NCBI RefSeq assembly: GCF_037325665.1
Contig: NC_090258.1
Span: 35,809,627 to 35,873,626, forward strand
Direction of reading: 5' to 3'
Origin: Littorina saxatilis
Lineage: Eukaryota > Mollusca > Gastropoda > Littorinimorpha > Littorinidae
Length of the DNA: 64,000 nucleotides
The notes under the pieces were generated by a model that was not told the DNA's origin, searched no databases, and saw only the letters and a program-made list of their open reading frames with translations. Below, piece after piece: positions 48,201 to 51,074 of the stretch (position 1 is its first letter; the number at the start of each line of letters is the position of its first letter). The position numbers and the translations under genes were made by a program.

Positions 48201-48528
48201 TGTGTTCTGAGGATCGAGGAAGATTTGCATGCACTTTTGAGTTTTAAAGAATGCCCACAGCATAACTAGTCACAGCTTACCTAAAAACCTCTCTTTAAAT
48301 GTTGCAGATGATGATGATGATACGTCGTCGTCCTCTTCAAGTTATAAGGAAAAGAAGAAGAAGCCCAAGTCGAAGAAAGGGGATGATTCGGACTCCTCCT
48401 CAGACGATGAGAAGAAGACCAAGTCAGAGCCAGTCACCCCCAAACCAAAGAAAGACCCTGTCCCACGTCGTCGCTTGTCGTCTGGTAACACCCCCTACAA
48501 GAAGTCATCTACCTGTGTCGTTTTGTAG
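1920..48528 (+). CDS. KIF28: Kinesin-3-type motor, KLP6/KIF28 group (22 coding exons, 5' end outside window)
   Basis: A plus-end microtubule motor of the kinesin-3 superfamily; in this group (C. elegans KLP-6, vertebrate KIF28/KLP6) known roles include ciliary receptor and mitochondrial transport. Twenty-two exons join in frame to 3,072 nt (1,023 residues plus stop), close to the ~930-970 residues of known members. Residues below count from the first codon in the window. Motor ~1-345: P-loop [10 protein letters not shown], switch I SSRAH, switch II DLAGSERAES, then [18 protein letters not shown]. Neck and coiled coil ~370-437. FHA domain ~450-560 ([21 protein letters not shown]). Central kinesin-3 region ~590-735. 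C2-like segment ~735-850 ([21 protein letters not shown]). Coiled coil ~880-940. Acidic then basic tail ending CVVL. The starting Met and the VRVRPF strand must lie upstream. KIF28 is preferred over KIF1/13/16 because of [10 protein letters not shown] and the absence of PH or PX domains; the assignment is from memory of the family, not a search. Confidence 0.88.
2581..2622 (+). repeat. Poly-C tract
   Basis: Nearly pure C run in intron after exon 1; similar C or G runs occur at 48579-48600, 52280-52297, 53120-53135, 57040-57059 and 58469-58489. Confidence 0.9.
2841..2973 (+). CDS. KIF28: KIF28 exon 2 (P-loop)
   Basis: Acceptor TTTTGTGCAG, donor G|GTAAGG. Encodes [18 protein letters not shown] and the nucleotide-binding P-loop [17 protein letters not shown]. 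Ends in phase 1. Confidence 0.95.
3044..3300. mobile_element. MITE, 257 bp, TA-flanked
   Basis: Terminal inverted repeat TGTGACCCTCCACCAC at the left and its complement GTGGTGGAGGGTCACA at the right, flanked by TA on both sides (3042-3043, 3301-3302). No coding capacity. TA duplication suggests mobilisation by a Tc1/mariner-type transposase. Confidence 0.85.
3600..3890 (-). repeat. tRNA-derived SINE fragment, minus strand
   Basis: Reads in reverse as the SINE at 32345-32650: GCACTGGACTTGTGATC, a GGACGG... body and a GGTCATTCTGCC block. Contains three tandem copies of an 18-bp unit (CAGTGACACAGTGGGGAC) near 3712-3765. Confidence 0.7.
4112..4309 (+). CDS. KIF28: KIF28 exon 3 (motor core)
   Basis: Acceptor TTTTTCAG, donor C|GTAGGT. 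Contains the motor motif [17 protein letters not shown]. The split Pro codon at the end joins to exon 4 to give GFYPEGL, where the family usually has GFYVEGL. Confidence 0.95.
4610..5413 (+). repeat. Repeat family B, copy 1 (~804 bp)
   Basis: Begins GACTCACATGC and ends GCATGTGAGTCGTATGGGCT plus TTGCCCTTCTTG, so its tips are inverted. Contains a (GTCC)n/CCGGACGT stretch and several AAGGTCAAGGTCA motifs. No coding frame. A second copy follows in the same direction. Confidence 0.85.
5428..6236 (+). repeat. Repeat family B, copy 2 (~809 bp)
   Basis: Nearly identical to copy 1 apart from small indels, in direct orientation 14 bp downstream, showing a recent tandem duplication or two side-by-side insertions. 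Confidence 0.85.
6349..6643. mobile_element. MITE family A, ~295 bp
   Basis: Ends GGCC...AAATAGGTGTGGTTACGGTAAC and its complement, with poly-T runs inside. Same element as 8007-8302 in the other orientation. Confidence 0.8.
6726..6837 (+). CDS. KIF28: KIF28 exon 4 (switch I start)
   Basis: Acceptor TGTTTTACAG, donor CAG|GTATGT. Encodes [20 protein letters not shown] and [12 protein letters not shown]. The Ser codon of switch I is split across the next intron. Confidence 0.95.
7650..9194 (+). repeat. 52-bp satellite array, ~24 copies
   Basis: Unit contains GTGTCTGTTTGTAGGGTCCC, AAACTCCTCCAGTCATTTGG and CCAGTGATCAAA. Units vary only at a few sites (CCAGTG/CCGGTG; one 4-bp deletion). Interrupted by a MITE at 8007-8302. 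Each unit holds a TTTGTAG that resembles a weak 3' splice site, but no exon homology is seen. Confidence 0.95.
8007..8302. mobile_element. MITE family A inserted in the 52-bp satellite
   Basis: Tips AGGCC...AAATAGGTGTGGTTACGGTAAC. The interrupted unit reads CCGG-TG | element | TG-ATCAAAG, so the duplicated target is TG (8005-8006 and 8303-8304). Shows the exact element borders. Confidence 0.85.
9786..9860 (+). repeat. (TG)n microsatellite
   Basis: Near-pure TG run. Similar runs at 10150-10202, 10357-10403, 10458-10532 and 14794-14904 in the same intron. Confidence 0.95.
10260..11625 (+). repeat. Repeat family C, long copy with SINE insertion
   Basis: Tip TTTAGTCAAGTTTTGACTAA, then TTTTAACATAGACGGGGAAT repeated twice with TG tracts, ending CGACAGCTTGACTAAATGTA and a GCCTTACGTGACTTG end. 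Matches 49082-49915 closely. Interrupted by a SINE at 10914-11265. Family C tips contain the palindrome TAGTCAAnnnTTGACTA. Confidence 0.8.
10914..11265 (-). mobile_element. tRNA-derived SINE, type 1, full length
   Basis: On the minus strand it starts with a tRNA-like head (GTAGCTCAGTCGGTAGCGCG, box A) and ends in a GAAC/AAAC-rich tail. Flanked by an exact 11-bp duplication ATATAAATATG (10903-10913, 11266-11276), which fixes its borders. Confidence 0.9.
11626..12179. other. Intron sequence, nothing recognised
   Basis: No coding frame or repeat recognised in this part of intron 4; likewise 9195-9785 and 12816-13848. Confidence 0.5.
12180..12815 (+). repeat. ~54-60-bp satellite array, ~11 copies
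   Basis: Unit: CTTCAAGAGAGGGTCCACTG, TAGTACTGCTCTATGGCCAC, CTGGTCTTTCTTAACAGTGG. Longer units carry TCTTTCTTAACAG, a strong-looking 3' splice site; shorter ones lose six bases of it. No coding match. Confidence 0.95.
13849..14614. mobile_element. Tigger/pogo-like MITE, 766 bp
   Basis: Inverted ends CAGTCGAACCCACTTAAAAC and the complement of CAGTCGAACTCGCTTAAGAC, flanked by TA (13847-13848, 14615-14616). CAGT-start and TA target are typical of pogo/Tigger. No transposase frame seen inside. Confidence 0.8.
15092..15199 (+). CDS. KIF28: KIF28 exon 5 (switch I, start of switch II)
   Basis: Acceptor GTTACAG, donor CAG|GTCAGT. Encodes [15 protein letters not shown] and LINLVDLAG. Joined with exon 4, switch I reads NMNATSSRAH, with Ala where most kinesins have Ser (SSRSH). 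Confidence 0.95.
15978..16108 (+). CDS. KIF28: KIF28 exon 6 (switch II and relay helix)
   Basis: Acceptor ATTGACAG, donor G|GTGAGT. Encodes [17 protein letters not shown], then the α4-helix region [17 protein letters not shown]. Confidence 0.95.
16692..16762 (+). CDS. KIF28: KIF28 exon 7 (microtubule-binding loop 12 region)
   Basis: Acceptor CATTGCAG, donor ATG|GTCAGT. Encodes [18 protein letters not shown] followed by NSKTIM, the strongly conserved end of the motor core. Confidence 0.95.
16996..17132 (+). repeat. Direct duplication of ~66 bp in intron 7
   Basis: GTTACATGCTGGTGAGGCTG through GGGTTAAATTGTCTGT occurs twice, the second with a 4-bp insertion. Does not reach the exon 8 acceptor. 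Confidence 0.85.
17371..17431 (+). CDS. KIF28: KIF28 exon 8 (motor end)
   Basis: Acceptor TTCTGTTTAG, donor G|GTGAGC. Encodes [20 protein letters not shown], the canonical last strand and helix α6 start of kinesin motors. Confidence 0.95.
18247..18511 (+). repeat. Two direct copies of a ~75-bp segment in intron 8
   Basis: GGTTCTGGTGAGGTTATGCC through CGGCAAGATCACA at 18256-18333 and again at 18435-18508, with few changes. No gene seen between. Confidence 0.75.
18734..18767 (+). repeat. Diverged upstream copy of the exon 9 splice acceptor
   Basis: 34 nt aligning without gaps to 18877-18910 with five differences, all transitions. It contains GCTTGCAG plus the first 8 nt of exon 9 and keeps the AG (18758-18759). 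Confidence 0.6.
18903..19067 (+). CDS. KIF28: KIF28 exon 9 (neck helix)
   Basis: Acceptor GTGCTTGCAG, donor G|GTGTGT. Encodes [16 protein letters not shown], then the coiled-coil-like [16 protein letters not shown] and an acidic [10 protein letters not shown] diverged copy of its acceptor and first 8 nt lies at 18734-18767. Confidence 0.93.
19556..19629 (-). repeat. SINE fragment at the edge of the 78-bp array
   Basis: In reverse it reads GGTTCCAATCTGGGTCGGGA then CAGACACAAGTC, the head-body border of the SINE type at 32345-32650. Confidence 0.7.
19630..21510 (-). repeat. 78-bp satellite derived from a SINE tRNA head, ~24 copies
   Basis: Each unit, read on the minus strand, has GGTAGCTCAGTTCAGCTCAG, AGCACTGGACCTGTGATCCT and CAGGTCATGGTATCCAATCC, i.e. 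a tRNA-like box A region and a degenerate box B. The neighbouring SINE fragment supports the origin. 78 is 26 codons and the unit lacks a stop in one minus-strand frame, so long frames (e.g. 19548-20882) appear; they are not genes. Confidence 0.92.
21835..21875 (+). repeat. Upstream copy of the exon 10 splice acceptor and exon start
   Basis: Near-copy of 21908-21948: the same GGTTCCACTGTACGTTG lead, GTCAG acceptor and AGCTGGCCA exon start. The following bases differ, so the copy would not encode exon 10. Confidence 0.8.
21940..22064 (+). CDS. KIF28: KIF28 exon 10 (coiled coil)
   Basis: Acceptor TTTTTGTCAG, donor GGA|GTGAGT. Encodes a Glu/Lys-rich helix, [18 protein letters not shown] and [16 protein letters not shown], typical of the coil between motor and FHA domain. 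Its acceptor was duplicated 73 nt upstream (21835-21875). Confidence 0.93.
22430..22602 (+). CDS. KIF28: KIF28 exon 11 (FHA domain, first half)
   Basis: Acceptor CTGTGGCAG, donor GG|GTAAGC. Encodes a Lys/Arg linker, then [39 protein letters not shown]. This is the strand-rich start of the FHA domain found after the neck in kinesin-3 motors. Confidence 0.94.
23128..24192 (-). mobile_element. piggyBac-like DNA transposon, non-autonomous, ~1.07 kb
   Basis: Flanked by TTAA (23124-23127 and 24193-24196), with ends CACTATTGTGAC and (in reverse) CACTTTCGCGAC as a short terminal inverted repeat. Internally, a minus-strand frame starts like a piggyBac transposase. TTAA targets and CACT/CCCT-start ends are typical of piggyBac. 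Confidence 0.65.
23475..23972 (-). pseudogene. Remnant of piggyBac-like transposase N terminus
   Basis: A 165-codon frame. It begins [17 protein letters not shown], followed by an acidic Ser-rich stretch ([20 protein letters not shown]) as in piggyBac/PGBD N termini. The rest matches nothing I recognise and there is no DDE catalytic core, so the element cannot encode an active transposase. Alternatively an unrelated frame. Confidence 0.5.
24280..26832 (+). repeat. 48/50-bp array copied from the exon 12 splice acceptor, ~52 copies
   Basis: Unit (50 bp): CATTGCGGGACTCCAC, TGTACTGACTCGCTGTGTG, TTGACTGTGTGACAG. A common variant lacks two bases. The last unit's CAG is the genuine acceptor of exon 12 and CATTGCGGGACTCCAC are the exon's first 16 nt. 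Hence every unit carries an acceptor and exon start. Open minus-strand frames of up to ~900 codons across it are by-products. Confidence 0.95.
26833..26967 (+). CDS. KIF28: KIF28 exon 12 (FHA domain, second half)
   Basis: Encodes [20 protein letters not shown] and [24 protein letters not shown] and NGKAV are FHA hallmarks. The start is set by phase: exon 11 leaves two bases, and only the acceptor GTGTAACAG|C at 26831-26832 continues in frame through GLHAEL. That acceptor and the first 16 nt of the exon belong to the last unit of the ~50-bp array upstream. Confidence 0.9.
27100..29200. other. Intron 12, no gene recognised
   Basis: AT-rich with a GC-richer block at ~27880-28460 containing a CGCGCG run and AATAAAA near 28398. 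Long-terminal-repeat-like features were considered but no matching ends were found. Confidence 0.4.
29267..29364 (+). repeat. Tandem copy of the exon 13 acceptor with 44 nt of exon
   Basis: Matches 29360-29455 with only a few changes. It includes GTTATGCAG (AG at 29319-29320) and TTTGGCACCAC...TTCTGCAACCCTG. The 91-nt offset is not a multiple of three, so use of this AG would shift the frame. Confidence 0.9.
29412..29566 (+). CDS. KIF28: KIF28 exon 13 (FHA end)
   Basis: Acceptor GTTATGCAG, donor G|GTGAGA. Encodes [20 protein letters not shown], the last FHA strands, then [21 protein letters not shown] near-identical copy of acceptor and exon start sits 91 nt upstream. Confidence 0.94.
30049..30197 (+). 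CDS. KIF28: KIF28 exon 14 (central region)
   Basis: Acceptor TTGTGTGTGCAG, donor GTG|GTAAGG. Encodes [20 protein letters not shown] and [20 protein letters not shown], the start of the kinesin-3 central region. Confidence 0.94.
30205..30345 (+). repeat. ~35-bp repeat in intron 14, about four copies
   Basis: GGGGAAATCTGTCGTCTTTG followed by TCTGTTGCTCTTC, repeated, then a pyrimidine-rich TTTC/TCTG stretch up to 30490. Confidence 0.85.
30568..30702 (+). CDS. KIF28: KIF28 exon 15 (central region)
   Basis: Acceptor GTGGCGCAG, donor CCC|GTAAGT; phase 0 both ends, 45 codons. Encodes [20 protein letters not shown] and [20 protein letters not shown], matching the family's V-x-N-L-E-T-K-x-x-W-x-W-S block. 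Confidence 0.94.
31128..31274 (+). CDS. KIF28: KIF28 exon 16 (central region)
   Basis: Acceptor TGTGTGCAG, donor AAC|GTAAGT; 49 codons. Encodes [20 protein letters not shown] and [17 protein letters not shown]. The DPF…IGxxxVxLxSLxYxI pattern is shared by KIF1/13/28 central regions. Confidence 0.94.
31858..32004 (+). CDS. KIF28: KIF28 exon 17 (start of C2-like fold)
   Basis: Acceptor TGTTGTGCAG, donor ACT|GTAAGT; 49 codons. Encodes [20 protein letters not shown] and [19 protein letters not shown]; the I-x-x-A-R-G-L-P turn resembles a C2-domain strand and first loop. Confidence 0.93.
32345..32650 (+). mobile_element. tRNA-derived SINE, type 2
   Basis: Head GGTAGCTCAGTTGGTAGAGC with box B GGTTCGAATTC, then GGGACGGACACGGGTC and a body ending GCGATGGGACAATAAAGTAA with an A-rich ATGAAAATGAAA tail. 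Same family as 3600-3890 and the 78-bp array. Confidence 0.85.
32847..32972 (+). CDS. KIF28: KIF28 exon 18 (C2-like fold)
   Basis: Acceptor TGCTGTTTCAG, donor GCT|GTAAGC; 42 codons. Encodes [20 protein letters not shown] and [15 protein letters not shown]; the DVYxKF…TxNPxWN order is typical of C2 domains. The intron after it holds an 8.2-kb DIRS-like element. Confidence 0.93.
32983..33189 (+). repeat. Left inverted terminal repeat of the DIRS-like element
   Basis: Begins ATTAAATTACATATTCTTAC; from ~33006 inward it is the reverse complement of 40931-41128, except a 14-bp insertion in the right copy. Confidence 0.85.
33487..33856 (-). mobile_element. SINE type 1 inserted in the DIRS-like element
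   Basis: Reverse-oriented copy of the 10914-11265 SINE: tRNA-like head at the right (GTAGCGCGCTGGATTTGTAT), GAA-repeat tail at the left (CTTCTTCTTCTG). A clear target duplication was not found. Confidence 0.85.
34198..38326 (+). mobile_element. Non-LTR retrotransposon (LINE), I/Ingi-like, full length ~4.13 kb
   Basis: Bounded by an exact 11-bp target-site duplication ACACAGCGAAC (34187-34197, 38327-38337). A ~210-bp leader precedes one long open frame; a 21-bp tail ends in AAGAAGAAGA. It sits inside the DIRS-like element, so it is younger than that element. No separate ORF1 is present. Confidence 0.9.
34412..38305 (+). CDS. LINE polyprotein: AP endonuclease, reverse transcriptase, RNase H
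   Basis: 1,297 codons without interruption; the start may be the Met at 34484 (MTLGDRID). AP-like endonuclease at ~90-300: HWNAEG, QETHL (~124), GDFNSQS (~216), SDHRP (~293), which nicks target DNA. Reverse transcriptase at ~500-800: [44 protein letters not shown], catalytic YADD (~751). RNase H at ~1045-1180: YTDGSA (1050), [35 protein letters not shown]-terminal Cys/His cluster [17 protein letters not shown] (~1238). RNase H plus endonuclease in one frame points to the I group (I, Nimb, Ingi); Ingi-like because there is a single ORF, but the clade is not certain. All catalytic motifs seen are intact, so the copy may be recent. Confidence 0.93.
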   Translation: MLKTYVLGRTAHSNKPQHYASTAIMTLGDRIDSNGARPVRIHQAGAAPGSAPQRSPPSATGGPFISSCGARGRERKATGRKNSRAKDNPTINIMHWNAEGVSNKKEELEHFLYENSINICCIQETHLQEGKPFKIRGYQVFRSDRQGRKKGGVMTLVRNNINASETNRYMEEAEYIEVKITTNDSKMNIVNYYCPNDKMLSLDTIQVPDSGFLIAGDFNSQSQSWGYKTLDRRGEDIESWQDDNHLILVNDPTDPSTFYSRRWHSTTTPDLALCTDDIHKTISRKVDEQLGGSDHRPVLLTISRDSASEHPQHPRWNYKKAKWGLFNVRTNELTRAIETEGRNINNVIKEFNASIIQAAKDSIPRGVRKDYIPYWSDELQKTHDALTRMREEAETNPSQENNIKLQESKAKHLKTKLECKRRGWREKTAGLNMEKDTTKLWKLTRALNEEGNKGQKITLEEEGRTLTGKAAANAFAQAYRGESDTTIPLPLQKEVRTEIRERTERNVQDAMQQDITMAELKNAIKKLKKKKSPGPDNITNEMLQHIGNSALQKLLGIFNLSWRQGQVPQCWKEARMIPVLKKGKNKTKTLSYRPISLTSCVCKTMERIVNQRLQLYLESESIIVPEQAGFRQHRSTEDQTTHLSQVIEDAYQAQKVTLATFIDLQKAFDKVWKDGLLVKLLRSGVKGNMYQWTKSYLHNRKARVLVDGHCGRKVLLRQGVPQGGVLSPTLFILFINDLVPELPKGVQAALYADDLVLWCSEEYATTATYRMQLALGKVAAWAEDWCVTINREKTTATLFTLSAKATPGKLTLGDTPLKFEDQQTYLGVTYDKRMTWKQHIMNAEGKARRKLNIMRKLAGSHWGANEKILKTVYQGTVRPHLEYGSSSWATAAKTHQQALDKVQNQALRIITGAMKSTPIQKMEQVTGIPPLSKRRDCKTMVQATKYQCTHDHPMSDRLKKMSLGRLKRSSFALEARALQKKHQTEMPELVEPPSFSLDAPPWEDRQGNLDIQTSVPYLTTKDEQSNATKKALTLAMLEERYPQEAWIRVYTDGSATEAVKNGGAGVYVQYPSGERQAEAIPTGLHCTNYRAEVQALIHAAYTINDRVNHDNQVVFLTDALSVLQAMTSSKLPQLEHALHNIKSLRTVLQWIPSHCGVQGNEEADRMAKLGAEDEQKNNPVSLTEMKTIIKSLHRTPQPQDSYHLLSRPQQVVIFRLRTGHNRLNQHLHGKLHVVPSPMCSCGEAEQDTAHILRDCRNHQVLREEIWPLPESLHNKLYGPVAALQRTTNYISRSGLQV
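38338..40788 (+). other. Interior of the DIRS-like element, not recognised
   Basis: No long open frame. Two diverged ~250-bp stretches resemble each other (from ~39015 and ~39430: ACGACTTCCGTT..., GCAACTATGACTACG...). A 79-bp segment (CTTCCTGACTTGTTGGCAGC...) is repeated in tandem at ~40618-40770. Confidence 0.6.
40789..40877 (+). repeat. Internal complementary region of the DIRS-like element
   Basis: GGAGTAAGAATATGTAATTT joins AATCGAAAATTTTAAG with the border at 40823/40824: first part complements the left tip, second the right tip. Confidence 0.85.
40931..41172 (-). repeat. Right inverted terminal repeat of the DIRS-like element
   Basis: Ends GGTAAGTATATTAATCAAAT then TTATTCTTAAAATTTTCG. 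Carries a 14-bp segment (CCAAGGCTCCATTT) absent from the left copy. Confidence 0.85.
41603..41755 (+). CDS. KIF28: KIF28 exon 19 (C2-like end and linker)
   Basis: Acceptor GTGTGGACAG, donor AAG|GTCAGG; 51 codons. Encodes [20 protein letters not shown], the last C2-like strand, then a basic Ser/Thr linker ([20 protein letters not shown]). Confidence 0.93.
42216..42296 (+). CDS. KIF28: KIF28 exon 20 (coiled coil)
   Basis: Acceptor TTTATTTGCAG, donor CTG|GTATGT; 27 codons. Encodes [20 protein letters not shown] and EKLENKL, a charged helix. Confidence 0.92.
43231..43660 (+). repeat. ~50-56-bp array copied from the exon 21 splice acceptor, 9 acceptors
   Basis: Unit: TTTCAG | CGCCACATGCGTGAGATGCT | GGTAGTGATGTCAGGTTGTG plus TG repeats. 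CGCCACATGCGTGAGATGCT are the first 20 nt of exon 21. Candidate AGs fall near 43242, 43288, 43342, 43396, 43450, 43502, 43556, 43610 and 43660 (genuine). Several units are 54 bp, a multiple of three. Confidence 0.95.
43661..43799 (+). CDS. KIF28: KIF28 exon 21 (coiled coil)
   Basis: Acceptor TGTGTTTCAG, donor G|GTAAAT. Encodes [20 protein letters not shown] and [14 protein letters not shown]. Ends in phase 1, which fits both downstream last exons (each begins AT after CAG). Eight partial copies of its acceptor plus exon start lie directly upstream. Confidence 0.93.
44447..44820 (+). mobile_element. tRNA-derived SINE, type 3
   Basis: Head CGTAGCGCAGTGGTTAGCGC with box B GGGTTCCAATCCC, unrelated body, and an ATCATCATTATAATCATC tail. 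Distinct from types 1 and 2. Confidence 0.8.
45777..45931 (+). CDS. KIF28: KIF28 putative alternative last exon (Cys-rich tail)
   Basis: Acceptor TTGATCCTTCAG at 45765-45776, then AT + GAA... in the phase needed after exon 21. It gives 51 residues (the first codon shared with exon 21), beginning [18 protein letters not shown] and ending [19 protein letters not shown], then SS and TGA at 45929-45931. The start mirrors the acidic start of exon 22 ([12 protein letters not shown]). The Trp/Phe plus CLCC cluster beside basic residues resembles palmitoylated membrane anchors. Using it gives a 1,001-residue protein from the first codon in the window. Likely poly(A) signals follow (for example AATAAA at 47190-47195). 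No transcript evidence is available. Confidence 0.65.
45932..48307. other. Intron or alternative 3' UTR, nothing further recognised
   Basis: AT-rich. If the 45777-45931 exon is used as a last exon, this is its 3' UTR, with AATAAA at 47190-47195. A short direct repeat (GAGATGACGGTA) lies at 46754-46790. Confidence 0.45.
48308..48528 (+). CDS. KIF28: KIF28 last exon (acidic/basic tail ending in a CAAX box)
   Basis: Acceptor AAATGTTGCAG, stop TAG at 48526-48528. Encodes [56 protein letters not shown], then [17 protein letters not shown]. The last four residues C-V-V-L form a CAAX box; a final Leu is the geranylgeranyltransferase I preference, and a basic patch precedes it as in Rho/Rap GTPases. 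The tail is low-complexity and probably disordered. Confidence 0.9.
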
Positions 48529-49081
48529 ATTGGCTTTGCACATCCTCGTCTTGGTTTTTTTCTTCACACTTCTCCCCTATCCCCCCCCCCCCCCCCCCCC
48601 TTAAAGGAAATGATCAGTTGAACACTACTTGATTTGCTTCCCTGAAGCATTTGCCTTCATGGTATCTCTGTAATGTTTTGTTGGCTCAGTGGTGGTGGCA
48701 TTTTTCTTTTTTTGTGTTCTTCGCTGTTGCTGTTTTGTTTTCTGTTGCTGTGGGAGGGTAAAAAAGATACATGAGAAGTATATACACTGTATTTCCTGGT
48801 GTTACATTTACTTGTAGTTCTTTTCCCTGATCACATGTGATATAGTATGTTCTGGACACTTTATTTTTGGCTGGCCAAAAATATTTGAAATTTGATAATG
48901 GTTATTCATGAAATTGGTTGAAATTTGTTTGCCAAAAAGTTGCTTAGTGCTGTCAAAATGAACATTTGAAATAAACGGCTGGTGTGTTCTGTTTACTGAT
49001 CGATCTATAGTATTAAAAAGAAAATCCTCAGATGCTGTGAATATTCCTGTATGAGGTTCAGTTTCAACTGACTTACTCTTT

Positions 49082-49143
49082 TTACATTTAGTCAAGGTTT
49101 GACTAAATGTTTTAACATAGAGGGGGAATCGAGACGAGGGTCG

Positions 49144-49193
<50 letters not shown>

Positions 49194-49915
49194 CAATTCA
49201 GAGTAAACTACTGGACCGATCTTTGTGAAATTTTACATGAGAGTTCCTGGGTATGATACCCCCAGACTTTTTTTTCTCATTTTTTTGATAAACGTCTTTT
49301 ATGACGTCGTATCCGGCTTTTTGTAAAAGTTGAGGCGGCACTGTCACACCCTCATTTTTCAATAAAATTGATTGAAATTTTGGCCAGGCAATCTTTGATG
49401 AAGGCCGGACTTTGGTATTGCATTTCAGCTTGGTGGCTTAAAAATTAATTAAAAATCCCAAAATTGTAATTAATTTTTTTTTTTTTTAAACGATCCAAAA
49501 TTACGTTTATGTTATTCTTCATCATGTTCTGATTCCAAAAACATATAAATATGTTATATTCGGATTAAAAACAAGCTCTGAAAATTAAAAATTTAAAAAT
49601 TATGATTAAAATCAAATGTCCGAAATCGATTTAAAAACAATTTTATCTTATTCCTTGTCGGTCCCTGATTCCAAAAACATATATATATGATATGTTTGAA
49701 TTAAAAACACGCTCAGAAAGTTAAAACGAAGAGAGGTACAGAAAAGCGTGCTATTCAGCACAGCTCAACCGCTACCGCGCTAAACAGGCTCGTCAATTAC
49801 CTGCCTTTAGTGCGAGCGGCGGACTACGGTCATTGTGAAAAAATGCAGTGCGTTCAGTTTCATTCTGTGAATTCCACAGCTCGACTAAATGTAGTAATTT
49901 CGCCTTATGCGACTT
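49082..49915 (+). repeat. Repeat family C copy (~830 bp)
   Basis: TTTAGTCAAGGTTTGACTAA tip, TTTTAACATAGAGGGGGAAT, TG tract, GCCGGACTTTGGTATTGCAT and an end CAGCTCGACTAAATGTAGTA. Same family as 600-1075 and 10260-11625. Confidence 0.85.
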
Positions 49916-50711
49916 GTTTGTTTTCAATACACATGGCCCATTTTCTCTTTGCATATTTTTTGTAAAGTTATTTATTTACGATTCTTCTATTCTGTTAATG
50001 TTCAAGTTGTAGTAGCACTGTTGAGGTGAAAGTATACACACTGTGTCTCCTTGTCTTCTGCTGAATGTTTGTAGGAAGGTGTGTTTCTTTCTGCAGTAAC
50101 TTGCCTTTTTGGTCGTGCTGGCCAGTTGTGCTGATTTGTAGAGAATTGTTAGTGTGTTTGCTGAGCTGATTGAGATTGTATGCATCATGTTCCTTAGCAT
50201 TGAAGGTTTGCTTTGTCTGTGCTTTACAGTACATTGTACTGCTCTTTATTCACAAGGACAATCTTTCGGGGAAAAAGCATTTTCTGTGTTGCTGCTAAAG
50301 TATCATTGCTGTTTTATTCTTCTTTTTCTTAATTTTTTGAAAATATATATTTTTAATGTTTCCTGAACTGCTCATTGGCTTTTGCTATGAATGTGTAGCG
50401 TCTAGATGCAAGTTTTTTTTTCTCCTGTTTTACTTATTGTCTGTGCAATTGTTCAGATACAAACAGGTGAAGAAGACCACAAAACAAAACAAGAAAGATG
50501 TTCTTTGAATTTGTTGCAATGAAAACATTTTTGTCAATCCTTTCCTAGTTTTCTTTCAATATCAAGAGTCTTAAATTATTGCAATACTTTGTTATTTCTA
50601 CTTGGCATGCATTTGGATAAGCCAGATTGAGAGGCTTGTTTTTTTTCTCCTCAATTTTCATGTTTTTATGTAGTTTTTACACACTGAAATTTGACATTTT
50701 ATTAGAATTTC

Positions 50712-51074
50712 GACGGGCGCAGTGGCGTGGTGGTAAGACGTCGGCCTCCTAATCGGGAGGTCGTGAGTTCGAATCCCGGTCGCTGCCGCCTGGTGGATTA
50801 AGAGTGGAGATTTTTCCGATCTCCCAGTGTCTTAACCCCCTTCGTGTGTACACGCAAGCACAAGACCAAGTGCGCACGGAAAAGATCCTGTAATCCATGT
50901 CAGAGTTCGGTGGGTTATAGAAACACGAAAATACCCAGCATGCCTCCCCCGAAATCGGCGTATGGCTGCCTGAATGGCGGGGTAAAAACGATCATACACG
51001 TAAAAATCCACTCGTGCTGAAAACATGAGTGAACGTGGGAGTCTAAGCCCATGAACGAAGAAGAAGAAGAAGAG
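50712..51074 (+). mobile_element. SINE type 1 body with a different tRNA head, full length
   Basis: Exact 11-bp target duplication ATTAGAATTTC (50701-50711, 51075-51085). Head: GGCGTGGTGGTAAGACGTCG with box B GAGTTCGAATCCC. From CGTGTGTACACGCAAGCACA onward the body equals the SINE at 10914-11265, and it ends CGAAGAAGAAGAAGAAGAG. Confidence 0.92.
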
